Shown here: one piece after another, positions 21,456 through 30,584 of the stretch
Layout of the letters: every line of letters starts with the position of its first letter
Numbering within the stretch: position 1 is the stretch's first letter
NCBI RefSeq assembly: GCF_004358205.1
Contig: NZ_SMYO01000002.1
Coordinates: 186,001 to 250,000, forward strand
Direction of reading: 5' to 3'
Length of the DNA: 64,000 nucleotides
Source: Bacillus salipaludis
Lineage (GTDB): Bacteria; Bacillota; Bacilli; Bacillales_B; DSM-18226
Translations under genes and position numbers: made by a program
Notes under the pieces: model-generated
The model's input: only the letters and a program-made list of their open reading frames with translations
Told to the model about the DNA's origin: nothing
Database searches by the model: none

Positions 21456-23324
21456 ATGGAAAATGCATGGATCATACCGCTTTTCCCGCTATTATCGTTT
21501 GTGCTCCTTCTTCTTTTCGGGAAGCGCCTGAAGGAGGCGAGTGCATATGTGGGAATTCTGCTCACATTGGCATCGCTTGTTTATTCGGTGTTAGTGCTCT
21601 TTGAACGCTTCACAGAGCCAACCTATATGACAAAGGCAGACTGGCTGACGATAGGAGATCTTCATTTAACAGCGGGCTTTGAAGTGAACCAATTAAATGC
21701 ATTAATGCTAGTGATTGTATCGCTCGTAAGTTGCTTAGTACATACCTATTCAAAAGGGTACATGCATGGTGACGAGCGGTTCCACGTATTCTATGCCTAT
21801 TTAGGACTATTTACCTTTGCAATGCTTGGTCTGGTCATTTCACCAAACCTATTGCAAACCTATATTTTCTGGGAGCTTGTCGGTGTCGGTTCCTTCCTCT
21901 TAATCGGTTTTTATTTTTACAAAGAAGAGGCAAGGGCTGCTGCCAAAAAGGCCTTCATCATGACCCGTATCGGGGACGTTGGGCTATTAATCGGGATGAT
22001 CCTCTTGTTCTGGGAAACGAAAAGCTTTGAATATAGTGAAATTTTTGCTGCCGTCCAAAACGGTGCTGTTTCACAATCGATGATCACCTTAACAGCTATT
22101 CTGATCTTTATCGGGGCTGTTGGTAAATCAGGTCAGTTCCCGCTTCATACGTGGCTGCCTGATGCGATGGAAGGCCCGACACCAGTTTCGGCCTTAATCC
22201 ACGCCGCAACAATGGTTGCTGCCGGGGTTTACTTAGTTGCAGCACTATTCCCATTGTTCTTAGCAAGTAAAACAGCGCTGCTTGTCATTGCCGTGATCGG
22301 CGGGATTACAGCGATTTTTGCCGCAAGCATCGGTCTTGTGCAAACAGATATTAAGCGGGTATTAGCCTATTCAACCGTCAGCCAGCTTGGCTACATGATG
22401 CTTGCCCTCGGATCTGCCGGCTATGTGGCGGGTGTGTTCCACTTAATGACACATGCATTCTTTAAAGCATTGCTGTTCCTAGCAGCAGGTAGTGTCATCC
22501 ATGCGGTACATACGCAAAACATCGAGGAAATGGGCGGCCTTTGGAAAAAGCTTCGTCTGACAGGACCATTATTCTTAATCGGAACGCTTGCCATTAGTGG
22601 GGTTCCACTTTTATCAGGTTTCTTTAGTAAAGATGAAATTTTAGCATCCGCATGGGAAGGCGGCCATCCAATCCTTTTCGTATTGGCGCTGATTGCGGCT
22701 TTCTTTACAGCATTATATATGTTCCGCTTGTTCTTCATGGTGTTTACCGGTGAAGCGCGCGGTGACCAAAAGCATGTTCATGAATCACCATCCAATATGA
22801 CGATTCCAATGATTATTCTTGGCGTGTTAGCGGTAATTGGTGGTTATGTTAATACACCATGGTTCGGAGAATTTCTTGGCGACTGGTTAGTGGATGGAAA
22901 CGAAACCTTGGCAGCACACGCCCATGTAGAAGCGCCTGTGTGGATTATGATTGCCGCAACCGTTGTCTCCTTGCTCGGAATTTACCTTGCATGGTTGATC
23001 TACGGTAAACGCTCAGTATCACGCAACTGGTTGAGTGGAACTGGCGATATGCTGCATACAATTTTGTTAAACAAATATTACATCGACGAATTTTACCAAA
23101 TGACAGTGGTTGCTGTTACAACCGGAATCAGCTACTTCCTTAAGTTTATTGATACCTTTATTGTTGAGGGAATTGTGAAGGGGGTTGTCGGGTTTGTACA
23201 GGGACTTGGAGCATCCGGTTCGAAAATGCAGACCGGACAGGTTCAAACCTATGGTGCAGTTGCCTTCGTGGGTCTTGCCGTTCTAGCTGTCATCTTTGCG
23301 TTAACAGGGGGGTACTTAAAATGA
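21456..23324 (+). CDS. nuoL: Complex I antiporter-like subunit NuoL
   Basis: 622-residue proton-pumping subunit of the membrane arm. Conserved features include FWELVGVGSFLLIGFYF (pump Glu), the broken-helix region GAVGKSGQFPLHTWLPDAMEGPTPVSALIHAATMV and the C-terminal amphipathic extension. ATG 21456 is used; TTG at 21453 is 9 bases from AAGGGG and could be the real start, changing one residue. The 3' end overlaps nuoM by 4 bp. Confidence 0.95.
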   Translation: MENAWIIPLFPLLSFVLLLLFGKRLKEASAYVGILLTLASLVYSVLVLFERFTEPTYMTKADWLTIGDLHLTAGFEVNQLNALMLVIVSLVSCLVHTYSKGYMHGDERFHVFYAYLGLFTFAMLGLVISPNLLQTYIFWELVGVGSFLLIGFYFYKEEARAAAKKAFIMTRIGDVGLLIGMILLFWETKSFEYSEIFAAVQNGAVSQSMITLTAILIFIGAVGKSGQFPLHTWLPDAMEGPTPVSALIHAATMVAAGVYLVAALFPLFLASKTALLVIAVIGGITAIFAASIGLVQTDIKRVLAYSTVSQLGYMMLALGSAGYVAGVFHLMTHAFFKALLFLAAGSVIHAVHTQNIEEMGGLWKKLRLTGPLFLIGTLAISGVPLLSGFFSKDEILASAWEGGHPILFVLALIAAFFTALYMFRLFFMVFTGEARGDQKHVHESPSNMTIPMIILGVLAVIGGYVNTPWFGEFLGDWLVDGNETLAAHAHVEAPVWIMIAATVVSLLGIYLAWLIYGKRSVSRNWLSGTGDMLHTILLNKYYIDEFYQMTVVAVTTGISYFLKFIDTFIVEGIVKGVVGFVQGLGASGSKMQTGQVQTYGAVAFVGLAVLAVIFALTGGYLK

Positions 23325-24832
23325 ATTTAACATCCGTTCTTTCAATCCTAGTATTCTCCCCGTTACTAGGGATTGTGATTTTAGCATTCATGCCAAAGAC
23401 AGCGGAAAAAGCAATCAAAGCGATTGGCTTCCTTGCTACATTGCCGGCCTTGCTCCTGGCACTTGCCGTGTATTTACATTATCAAGCAGGTAAAAACCTA
23501 GCGGACTTTTCCGTATCGGTTCCATGGATTAAATTTGGGAATCTAACTGGTGCCGCAAAGGATTTGTTATCGGTTCGTTACGAGCTTGCGATCAGCGGCT
23601 TCCAGCTGTTATTAGTCGTATTAACAGCGGTGATTGCGACGTTGTCAGCGATTGGTGCGGCACAATTTGTGAAAAAAGAATGGAAAGGCTACTTCATGCT
23701 GTTCCTTCTTTTAGAAATTGGCATGCTCGGCGTATTTACAGCGGAAAACTTAATTTTGTTCTTTATCTTCTTCGAGGTAACCCTAATTCCAACCTTCTTC
23801 TTAATCGGAAAATGGGGTTATTTTGAAAAAGAAAAAGCCGCATTCAGCTTCTTAATCTACAATGGATTAGGTTCTGCGGTATTATTAATCGCGATTATGA
23901 TCTTGTTTTCAAAAACAGGAACCACGAATATTGAGCAATTACAGCATATTGTTAATGTCAAAGGCGGTCCGATTTCGGGTGATTTAAAGATGGGCTTGTT
24001 TATTGCCTTGCTCATTGCCTTTGGTGTAAAATTACCAATTTTCCCATTGCACAGCTGGATGCTCCGCGTTCACGTACAAGCACCGCCGTCAGTGGTGATG
24101 ATTCACTCTGGCATTCTACTAAAAATCGGTGCGTACGGTTTGATTCGTTTCGGAATGGGAATCTTCCCGGCACAGTTTGATAAGCTTGCCGTCATGCTGG
24201 CCATCCTTGGGGTAATCAATCTCTTGTATGGTGCTTTCTTGGCATTCATTCAATCCGACTTCAAAATGGTTTTGGCCTATTCTTCGATTTCTCACATGGG
24301 AATTGTGTTAATCGGTCTTGCGGCGATGAATGAAGCGGGGATTCAAGGGGCGATTTTCCAAGTGGTTTCCCACGGGTTAATCTCAGCTTTATTGTTCTTC
24401 CTTGTCGGTGTGTTCTACGAGCGCACGGATACATCTTTAATTGAAAATCTTGGCGGGATGGCGAAGGGGATGCCGCGAGCTGCAGGCTTCTTGCTTGCCG
24501 GTGGTCTTGCCTCACTCGGACTTCCTGGTATGTCCGGATTCGTCAGCGAATTCATGGCGTTCCTTGGCTTGTTCAAAGAAATGCCAGTGATTGCAGCCGT
24601 TGGGACCATCGGGATTATCATGACTGCCGTTTATTTACTTCGTGCCGTTCTCGGGATTACCTATGGCCAGGCACATCGCGAATTTACCGGTGTTGTCGAT
24701 CTAAAAGGTGTTGAAATTGTACCGGTTGTTGTTTTGATTGCTTTAATCGTGTTAATCGGTGTTTATCCAAGTGTTCTAAGCTCACCACTTCATGCCACAC
24801 TTGAAACTATATTGCTTGGGATAGGAGGGTGA
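23321..24832 (+). CDS. nuoM: Complex I antiporter-like subunit NuoM
   Basis: 503 residues, ~14 helices. FFIFFEVTLIPTFFLIGKWG contains the conserved Glu; GVKLPIFPLHSWMLRVHVQAPPSVVMIHSGILLKIGAYG is the Mrp-antiporter signature with the key Lys and His. It overlaps nuoL by 4 bp and is followed by nuoN after 6 bp. Confidence 0.95.
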   Translation: MNLTSVLSILVFSPLLGIVILAFMPKTAEKAIKAIGFLATLPALLLALAVYLHYQAGKNLADFSVSVPWIKFGNLTGAAKDLLSVRYELAISGFQLLLVVLTAVIATLSAIGAAQFVKKEWKGYFMLFLLLEIGMLGVFTAENLILFFIFFEVTLIPTFFLIGKWGYFEKEKAAFSFLIYNGLGSAVLLIAIMILFSKTGTTNIEQLQHIVNVKGGPISGDLKMGLFIALLIAFGVKLPIFPLHSWMLRVHVQAPPSVVMIHSGILLKIGAYGLIRFGMGIFPAQFDKLAVMLAILGVINLLYGAFLAFIQSDFKMVLAYSSISHMGIVLIGLAAMNEAGIQGAIFQVVSHGLISALLFFLVGVFYERTDTSLIENLGGMAKGMPRAAGFLLAGGLASLGLPGMSGFVSEFMAFLGLFKEMPVIAAVGTIGIIMTAVYLLRAVLGITYGQAHREFTGVVDLKGVEIVPVVVLIALIVLIGVYPSVLSSPLHATLETILLGIGG

Positions 24833-24838
24833 TGAAGG

Positions 24839-26350
24839 ATGGATATCAAAGCATTGGAATCATTTAACTGGGGCGCTATGACACCGGAATTCATCATCGT
24901 TGGCGTTGCTGCCGTCCTAACCCTTCTGGATTTATTTATGCCGAAAAATCAGGATCGCAGAATTCTTGGCTGGATTGGGATTGTCGGTATTTTTGCCGCT
25001 TTGATTTCGGTAATGGGAATGATTGACCAAGGAACGGTTTCGATTTTAAATGACACCTTCCGTCTTGATGGTTTTGGCAAGGCGTTTAAAGTTTTGCTTC
25101 TTGTTGGTGCCGCTCTAGTCATGTTCTTAGCGGTCAGCTATGAACCGAAAGACGGAATGAAGGAATATCACGGCGAGTTTTTCTATCTGTTTTTAACAGC
25201 CTTGCTCGGCGCGATGGTTATGACTTCAAGCGGAGACTTGATTACATTATTTATCGGTCTAGAATTGCTCTCGATTTCATCTTATATCCTTGCAGGGATG
25301 CGCAAACGCAATGACGCCTCGAATGAATCGGCAATGAAATACGTCATCAATGGCGGCATTTCCACTGCGATTACCTTGTTCGGGATGAGCTATGTGTATG
25401 GTTTAACTGGCACAACGAATTTACTCTCGATTGCCGGACAGCTGCAAAGTCTTGCGGACGGGCAGCACGTCTACTTGCTAGGCTTAGCATTTTTGATGAT
25501 TTTCGTTGGTTTATCCTTTAAGCTTGCGGCTGCACCTTACCATATGTGGGCACCAGATGTTTATCAGGGAGCACCAACACCTGTTACCGCATTTTTGAGC
25601 GTTGTTTCAAAAACAGCCGGTTTCGTGATTGTCATCCGTATTTTGTTATCCGTATTCGGCGTGGCTGCATCGGAAGGCCCTGGTTCTGCACCAATTTTAT
25701 ATAAAATGCAGGATTACATCAGCTTTATCGCGGCAGCAACGATGATTATCGGGAACGTCGTTGCCTTGAAACAGACGAATATTAAAAGAATGTTTGCTTA
25801 CTCAAGTATTGCCCATGCCGGTTACATCCTTGTGGCATTTGCATCGATGAACTTTATCATGTTCGATGCCATCTGGTTCTACCTGCTTGCCTACTTATTC
25901 ATGAATCTTGGCGCATTCGCTGTGATTCAATTGGTTTCGGAAAAAACAGGTACTGAACGGATTGCCGATTATGCCGGTCTTTATCGCCGTTCGCCGGTTC
26001 TTGCAGTTGCGATGGGAATTTTACTTGTTTCGTTAGCAGGTTTCCCGGGCACGGCCGGATTTATCGGAAAGCTTAATATCTTTATCGGAACCTTTGCGGG
26101 TGAATCCCACTATGTATTAGCGTCGATTATGATCGCAACAACGGTTATATCGTACTTCTACTATTTCGGTGTCATGACGCAAATCTTCTTCCGTCCGGCT
26201 GCTGACGAAAGCAAGTTCAATATTCCATTTGGAATTTTGGTTGTCTTAATCGTCGCTGTCGTGGCATCTGTGCTATTTGGAGTTGCGCCAAACCTGGCTC
26301 TAGACTTCCTGCACAACCACTTCAATCAATTTGCAGACTTTTTGCAGTAA
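24839..26350 (+). CDS. nuoN: Complex I antiporter-like subunit NuoN
   Basis: 503 residues, the last gene of the operon. TLFIGLELLSISSYILAGM, FKLAAAPYHMWAPDVYQGAPTPVTAFLSVVSK and FPGTAGFIGKLNIF are typical NuoN motifs. A GGAGGGTGATGAAGG tract overlaps the end of nuoM and serves as RBS. No nuoE, nuoF or nuoG occurs in or after the operon. Confidence 0.95.
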   Translation: MDIKALESFNWGAMTPEFIIVGVAAVLTLLDLFMPKNQDRRILGWIGIVGIFAALISVMGMIDQGTVSILNDTFRLDGFGKAFKVLLLVGAALVMFLAVSYEPKDGMKEYHGEFFYLFLTALLGAMVMTSSGDLITLFIGLELLSISSYILAGMRKRNDASNESAMKYVINGGISTAITLFGMSYVYGLTGTTNLLSIAGQLQSLADGQHVYLLGLAFLMIFVGLSFKLAAAPYHMWAPDVYQGAPTPVTAFLSVVSKTAGFVIVIRILLSVFGVAASEGPGSAPILYKMQDYISFIAAATMIIGNVVALKQTNIKRMFAYSSIAHAGYILVAFASMNFIMFDAIWFYLLAYLFMNLGAFAVIQLVSEKTGTERIADYAGLYRRSPVLAVAMGILLVSLAGFPGTAGFIGKLNIFIGTFAGESHYVLASIMIATTVISYFYYFGVMTQIFFRPAADESKFNIPFGILVVLIVAVVASVLFGVAPNLALDFLHNHFNQFADFLQ

Positions 26351-26434
26351 GAAAAGCGGAAGCAACCTCGAGGGGCTAGGCGCTGGAGCTGGACAAATCT
26401 CAAAGTCTAAACATGTTTACTAGTTAAACACGAA

Positions 26435-26460
26435 AAGAGGCCCGCGGGCCTCTTCTTTTA
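26435..26460. terminator. Bidirectional terminator between nuoN and csbD
   Basis: AAGAGGCCCGCGGGCCTCTT (26435-26454) is a perfect 20-bp palindrome followed by CTTTTATTTTA, with an A-rich run on its left that can serve the convergent minus-strand gene. A degenerate sequence (AAAGCGGAAG...GGCGCTGGAGCTGGACAA, 26352-26396) lies just before it and resembles another Bacillaceae intergenic repeat. Confidence 0.85.
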
Positions 26461-26462
26461 TT

Positions 26463-26633
26463 TTAGCGCTCTATTTCATCCTTTACTTCACCATAGCCTT
26501 CTTTTATTTTTCCTTTTACTTTATCCACTTTTCCTTCCGCTTCCTTTGAATGATCATCGGTTAATTTACCCCATTGCTCCTTGGCTTCGCCTTTAACCTG
26601 ATCAAGATTTCCTTTTACTGTTTCTTTATTCAT
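26463..26633 (-). CDS. csbD: CsbD-family general stress protein
   Basis: Small hydrophilic protein of 56 residues: MNKETVKGNLDQVKGEAKEQ at the start, then KVDKVKGKIKEGYGEVKDEIER, with the paired KG-x-x-K pattern of the CsbD family (PF05532). Function is unknown; B. subtilis csbD belongs to the sigma-B regulon. GGAGG lies before the ATG, and a sigma-B promoter lies at 26670-26695 on the same strand. Its short length makes it easy to miss. Confidence 0.88.
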   Translation of the reverse strand: MNKETVKGNLDQVKGEAKEQWGKLTDDHSKEAEGKVDKVKGKIKEGYGEVKDEIER

Positions 26634-26669
26634 TTTACCTTCCTCCTTTGGTTTGGTTTCAATTGGTAA

Positions 26670-26695
26670 ATACCCGCTTGGAAAATGGGTTAAAC
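26670..26695 (-). promoter_or_regulatory. Sigma-B promoter of csbD
   Basis: On the minus strand: GTTTAA, 14-bp spacer, GGGTAT, a full match to the sigma-B consensus. It is 37 bp upstream of the csbD start and diverges from the promoter at 26711. Confidence 0.85.
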
Positions 26696-26710
26696 CTGAT
26701 CAGTGGAAAT

Positions 26711-26735
26711 GTTTAAAAGTAAAATGACGGGGTAG
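26711..26735 (+). promoter_or_regulatory. Sigma-B promoter of the CmpX-like gene
   Basis: GTTTAA, 13-bp spacer, GGGTAG. Divergent from the csbD promoter, only 15 bp between the two -35 boxes. Confidence 0.78.
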
Positions 26736-26774
26736 TTCATATAGCAAGCAAATGCGAGAAAAGGAGATGGAAAA

Positions 26775-28265
26775 ATGAATCTAAATCAAATGATGAATGG
26801 CTGGTCTTACTACCTCCAGCAAATCCCGAATGTATTGCTTGCACTTCTCGTCTTATTGGTAGGCTGGCTTATCGCAAAAGCGATTGGTAAGGCAGTCGAA
26901 GCAGGGTTAAAGAAAACAAACCTCGATAATAAGCTATTCTCCAATGTTGGAAATAGAAAGGTTTCATCGGAAGTCATTATCGGAAAAATTGTTTACTATC
27001 TATTACTAGTCTTTGTCTGGATTATCTTCTTTAATATGCTGAACCTCAGCTTGATTGCAGCACCGCTTGTCAAAATGGTCTCCACTTTAACCGGGGCGAT
27101 CCCGAATCTATTAAAAGCAGCTTTGATCCTGCTGTTGGCATGGGTTGTTGCCTATCTAGTTCGAATGCTGTTTATTAAAGGGGCTTCCATGTTTCATTTC
27201 GAACGCCACCTTGTAAAATGGAGAATGAACAAGAGTGAAGTGGATGCCTTTAATGTTATTAATAGTATTGCAAAAGGGCTTTTCTATTTCATTCTGCTAT
27301 TATTTTTACCGGCCGTTTTAGGGGCATTACATATGGAGGGGGTTTCGGACCCATTCTCACATGCCCTTAGTTCGATGTTATCATTTATTCCGAAGCTGTT
27401 TGCCGCAGCACTGATAGGATTCATCGGCTGGCTGATTGCGAAAATTGTTCGAGATATTTTAACGAATCTATTAAAGAGTATTGGAATGGATTCAATTGGC
27501 CAGCGAATGGGGCTGATGGACAATCTATCGGGTGTGATTGGGAATATTGCGTTTGTACTCGTGTTAATTCCGGCGATAATATCAGCACTAGAAAAGCTGG
27601 ACTTAAAAGGGATATCCGACCCGGCGATTGCGATGTTGCACCGTGTATTGACACTAATTCCAAATGTTTTGGTGGCCATTGTTTTTATTTTAGCAGGCCT
27701 ATGGGTTGGAAAATGGTTAGAAAAAATGGTGGCACAAATGCTTTGGCGTTTGAAGTTTGATAGTCTATTTCATCAAATGGGCATCGGTTCACTAACTCCG
27801 GAGAAATCAAAATATACGCTTTCACAAGTGGTTGGATTGCTCGTTAAAATTGTGGTCGTCCTGTTATTTACAGCAGAGGCCTTGCAAATTGTGCATTTAA
27901 ATTTCTTGGTGAGTTTGGCATCGGGTGTGATTGCTTATTTACCAATGCTATTGGCGGCGATTGTCATACTCGGGATTGGCTTATATTTAGGTCAATTAGT
28001 CGGGCGTGTCCTGCAAAATGTTCTCCAGCACCGCTACGCACGAACGCTGGCAGCGGTAGCGAAATATACGATTTTTGCGATTACCTTGTTTATGGCATTG
28101 GATCAATTGGGTGTGGCTCATTCGATTGTGAATGCTGCATTTATCCTCGTCTTAGGTGGCTTGGCGCTTGCGTTCGGTCTTGCATTTGGGATTGGCGGAA
28201 AAGAGTTTGCCGGGAAATATTTGCGGAAGCTAGATGAGAAGCTGAGTGAAGGGAAAAATATTTAG
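26775..28265 (+). CDS. Mechanosensitive ion channel-like membrane protein (CmpX-like, conserved TM helix repeats)
   Basis: 496-residue membrane protein with repeated hydrophobic segments of the type IPNVLLALLVLLVGWLIAK, IPKLFAAALIGFIGWLIAK and IPNVLVAIVFILAGLWVGK, i.e. the 'conserved TM helix' repeat (PF05552) seen in CmpX-type proteins. The C-terminal LVLGGLALAFGLAFGIGG resembles the pore helix of MscS. Role in osmotic or cell-envelope stress is inferred from the family and the sigma-B promoter. RBS AAGGAGATGG. Terminator at 28275. Confidence 0.78.
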   Translation: MNLNQMMNGWSYYLQQIPNVLLALLVLLVGWLIAKAIGKAVEAGLKKTNLDNKLFSNVGNRKVSSEVIIGKIVYYLLLVFVWIIFFNMLNLSLIAAPLVKMVSTLTGAIPNLLKAALILLLAWVVAYLVRMLFIKGASMFHFERHLVKWRMNKSEVDAFNVINSIAKGLFYFILLLFLPAVLGALHMEGVSDPFSHALSSMLSFIPKLFAAALIGFIGWLIAKIVRDILTNLLKSIGMDSIGQRMGLMDNLSGVIGNIAFVLVLIPAIISALEKLDLKGISDPAIAMLHRVLTLIPNVLVAIVFILAGLWVGKWLEKMVAQMLWRLKFDSLFHQMGIGSLTPEKSKYTLSQVVGLLVKIVVVLLFTAEALQIVHLNFLVSLASGVIAYLPMLLAAIVILGIGLYLGQLVGRVLQNVLQHRYARTLAAVAKYTIFAITLFMALDQLGVAHSIVNAAFILVLGGLALAFGLAFGIGGKEFAGKYLRKLDEKLSEGKNI

Positions 28266-28274
28266 AAGTTGATT

Positions 28275-28307
28275 ATCCGAATCCTTGGGTGGATTCGGAT
28301 TGTTTTT
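28275..28307 (+). terminator. Terminator after the CmpX-like gene
   Basis: ATCCGAATCC (28275-28284) pairs perfectly with GGATTCGGAT (28291-28300), followed by TGTTTTTT. Confidence 0.9.
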
Positions 28308-28311
28308 TAGA

Positions 28312-28344
28312 TTCGCGGATAACCCACCTAGAAACGCGGATAAA
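28312..28344. repeat. Two-copy CGCGGATAA repeat, 21-bp period
   Basis: CGCGGATAA occurs at 28314 and again at 28335, exactly 21 bp apart, directly downstream of the terminator. Same style as the arrays at 48871 and 62524. Confidence 0.45.
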
Positions 28345-28388
28345 TTTAGTAAGGGTGTAATTCTAACGAAAAGAAGCTGAAAAAGTCC

Positions 28389-29096
28389 TCAAAGGAGTTC
28401 TTCTTCAGCTTCTTTTTCTTTCATTATCGTTAAATCTTCATGAACTGCTTCATAAATTGCCTTTTTCGTGCCAAATAACAGGACTTGATCGCCTTCATGG
28501 AGGGGTGTATCCAATAAATTTCTTCTAATTTTCACCTTGCCGCGTTGGATAAACAAGATATTGAGCTCTAGTTGATCCAAGTCTTCTATCATTTGATTAA
28601 AGGTATGTCCAGCCAGCTTGGATTCTCTGAAAATATGAAGATAAAGCAAAACATCTTCTTTACTTTTCAAAAAAATCTCCCGAACTGGTAAATCAGCGAG
28701 CTCTACTTTCTGCTGCATTTTTCGATTGAATAAACTTGATAATTTTCGTTGCAGCCAGGTTAGCTTTAGGACCAGATAAACGAGCATGGTCATAGCTGCG
28801 AGGAAAAAAATCTCTTTCGCCTGCAGCCCCTTCGATAAAAATTGGCTGATTGATGAGATAATCACGGCTAAAGAAAACGCTCCAAACAAAATGAGAAAGG
28901 TCGCCAGTTTGCGGCGGATCGGGTGTCCCAATATAAGTTCCGATTCATCGGTGGTAAATCCAGTGCCGGTCATCAAGGAAATAACTTGAAACCGCGAAAT
29001 CTCTACCTTCAGGCCGGTTAGCCGAAATAAGATCACGAAAATTTCAATGACGGCGACAATAATGATGAAATAGATCAGCAAAAAGAGTAAAGTCAT
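28389..29096 (-). CDS. Membrane protein with TrkA C-terminal (RCK_C) domain
   Basis: 235 residues. N-terminal membrane part with about three to four helices (residues 3-25, 62-84, 95-112), then a soluble RCK_C-like domain (~130-220: LPVREIFLKSKEDVLLYLHIFRES, LLDTPLHEGDQVLLFGTKKAI). RCK_C domains bind ligands that gate potassium channels and transporters; ligand and partner are unknown here. It lies 47 bp downstream of the 88-residue gene on the same strand, separated by a terminator hairpin, so some readthrough from the sigma-B promoter at 29450 is possible. Confidence 0.72.
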   Translation of the reverse strand: MTLLFLLIYFIIIVAVIEIFVILFRLTGLKVEISRFQVISLMTGTGFTTDESELILGHPIRRKLATFLILFGAFSLAVIISSISQFLSKGLQAKEIFFLAAMTMLVYLVLKLTWLQRKLSSLFNRKMQQKVELADLPVREIFLKSKEDVLLYLHIFRESKLAGHTFNQMIEDLDQLELNILFIQRGKVKIRRNLLDTPLHEGDQVLLFGTKKAIYEAVHEDLTIMKEKEAEEELL

Positions 29097-29110
29097 TTTT
29101 CACCTCTCAT

Positions 29111-29141
29111 AAAAAAAGTTGGGGCAAAATGCGCCCCAACT
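29111..29141 (-). terminator. Terminator between the 88-residue gene and the RCK_C gene
   Basis: GTTGGGGC (29118-29125) pairs with GCCCCAAC (29133-29140); seven A's on the left give a T-run on the minus strand. Confidence 0.85.
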
Positions 29142-29143
29142 AT

Positions 29144-29410
29144 TTATTGGATTTTCTCATTATAAAATTTCACTGAATACATCGCGCCTTCATCCACCAT
29201 CTTATTATCCTCTATATCATGTGGATGCGGGTGACCGCCTTTATGAATTGGTAGTTGTTCGCTTTTTTCAAAAACAGTCGGCATAATCTTTCGTTTCCAT
29301 GTCCTTAAAAAATTCTCTGCCTTAATGCGATTCGGTTTATTGGATAACCACATTGCCGAAGCGCCAACTCCTGCCACCACGAGTGAAGTCATTCCAATAC
29401 TTCGTTTCAT
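29144..29410 (-). CDS. Small membrane-anchored protein, sigma-B-controlled, unknown function
   Basis: 88 residues. The N-terminal hydrophobic stretch (MTSLVVAGVGASAMWL) is a signal anchor; the rest is basic, then His-rich (HKGGHPHPHD) and acidic. I recognise no domain. GAGGTAGG lies before the ATG and a sigma-B promoter at 29450-29475 points to it, so a stress role is likely. Confidence 0.7.
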   Translation of the reverse strand: MKRSIGMTSLVVAGVGASAMWLSNKPNRIKAENFLRTWKRKIMPTVFEKSEQLPIHKGGHPHPHDIEDNKMVDEGAMYSVKFYNEKIQ

Positions 29411-29449
29411 ATTATCCTACCTCCTCAAAATTTTGAAGCTTACTTATCC

Positions 29450-29475
29450 ATACCCGCTCTTTTAGCGGATGAAAC
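29450..29475 (-). promoter_or_regulatory. Sigma-B promoter of the 88-residue gene
   Basis: Minus strand: GTTTCA, 14-bp spacer, GGGTAT. Its -35 box abuts the -35 of the divergent promoter at 29476. Confidence 0.75.
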
Positions 29476-29501
29476 GTTTTAATGTACATCAAAACGGGGA
29501 T
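29476..29501 (+). promoter_or_regulatory. Probable sigma-B promoter of the CorA-like gene
   Basis: GTTTTA, 14-bp spacer, GGGGAT. Weaker -10 than the others, but positioned back-to-back with the minus-strand promoter. Confidence 0.5.
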
Positions 29502-29524
29502 TAACTAGAAAAAAGGAGATTGCG

Positions 29525-30433
29525 ATGGAAAAAGTATTGGGTGAGAACAAGTGGAAGTGGATTCAGTTAAATAAATGCGAGATTGAACGTGGGGCGATGG
29601 AGGGGCTTCAAAGTGAATGGCTGGAACGGGTTCGGAAAAATAAGAGTAACTGCCTTCGGGTGGAAGTGCTCGAAAATGGAGAAAAGGCGATGCATGCCTC
29701 GCTGATTTATCAGCAAAGCTTTAAAGAGGAACAAGATAATAAGATTTTCCATTTCTATTTAACGAATGAAAAATGGGTAACGGTTGATCTTGAATGGAGC
29801 ACTTTTCCGTTAAAAGAAATGGACAAGTCGGAAACGGCGGTTGATGGCTTTTTATTATTTTTAGGAGAGTTATTGAATGAAATGTTAGGAGAGGTTGACC
29901 AATTTGAAGAATCGCTTAAAACCTTAATTTGGAGCGTCCGTAAACGGAATGAAACGAGGATTCTTGAACTGTTGTATCGCCAAAGACATGAGTTATTGGT
30001 GTGGAAAAATCTCTTAATCCCTATAAAGGAGTTGATCATGGCAATCGAGGAAGTCAATCTTCATAAGGGTGGTAATGAGGAGATTTATTTCTGCAGCTCT
30101 AAGCGGATGGAACGGGCCTTTGCGCTTCTGAATGAGTATGAACATGAGCTCGATTCGATGATTAATTTGGAAGAAGTCATCTCCTCCCATCGTGGTAATG
30201 AAATTATGAAAACTCTAACCGTGATTACGACGATTTTTACCCCGATTATGGCATTTGGGGCCCTATGGGGAATGAATTTCAAGCATATGCCTGAGCTTGG
30301 GTGGAAGTATGGCTACCTTTTTTCGATTATCATCACGATTGTCTCAACACTTTTGCTATACGGTTATTTAAAGATAAAAGGCTGGACAGGCGATTTGTTG
30401 AAAGGAAAAAGAAAGGGTTCGTTTTTTAAATAA
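29525..30433 (+). CDS. CorA-family magnesium/divalent cation transporter-like protein
   Basis: 302 residues. The C-terminal membrane part has the CorA signature WGMNF (residues ~252-256) between two helices (ITTIFTPIMAFGALWG and YLFSIIITIVSTLLLYGYL), followed by basic residues. The N-terminal two thirds is the cytosolic alpha/beta plus long-helix region. Members of this broad family move Mg2+, Co2+ or Zn2+; the ion is not assigned here. RBS AAAGGAG. Upstream sigma-B-like promoter. Confidence 0.8.
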   Translation: MEKVLGENKWKWIQLNKCEIERGAMEGLQSEWLERVRKNKSNCLRVEVLENGEKAMHASLIYQQSFKEEQDNKIFHFYLTNEKWVTVDLEWSTFPLKEMDKSETAVDGFLLFLGELLNEMLGEVDQFEESLKTLIWSVRKRNETRILELLYRQRHELLVWKNLLIPIKELIMAIEEVNLHKGGNEEIYFCSSKRMERAFALLNEYEHELDSMINLEEVISSHRGNEIMKTLTVITTIFTPIMAFGALWGMNFKHMPELGWKYGYLFSIIITIVSTLLLYGYLKIKGWTGDLLKGKRKGSFFK

Positions 30434-30436
30434 TGT

Positions 30437-30462
30437 GTTTAAGTACTGGAAAAGGGGGGTAT
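30437..30462 (+). promoter_or_regulatory. Sigma-B promoter of the 69-residue stress gene
   Basis: GTTTAA, 14-bp spacer, GGGTAT, a perfect consensus match beginning 4 bp after the CorA-like stop. The leader to the start codon is ~115 bp. Confidence 0.85.
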
Positions 30463-30584
30463 TACCCTAATAAGGCTAGCAAAGGAAAGAGGGTGGTTGA
30501 AATATGCAGCTGCAAATTCAGTAAGTGCTCGTGAAAAGGCAGGAAATGAGAGGCAGCAATTTAAAAAAAGAGGAGGAATGGAAA

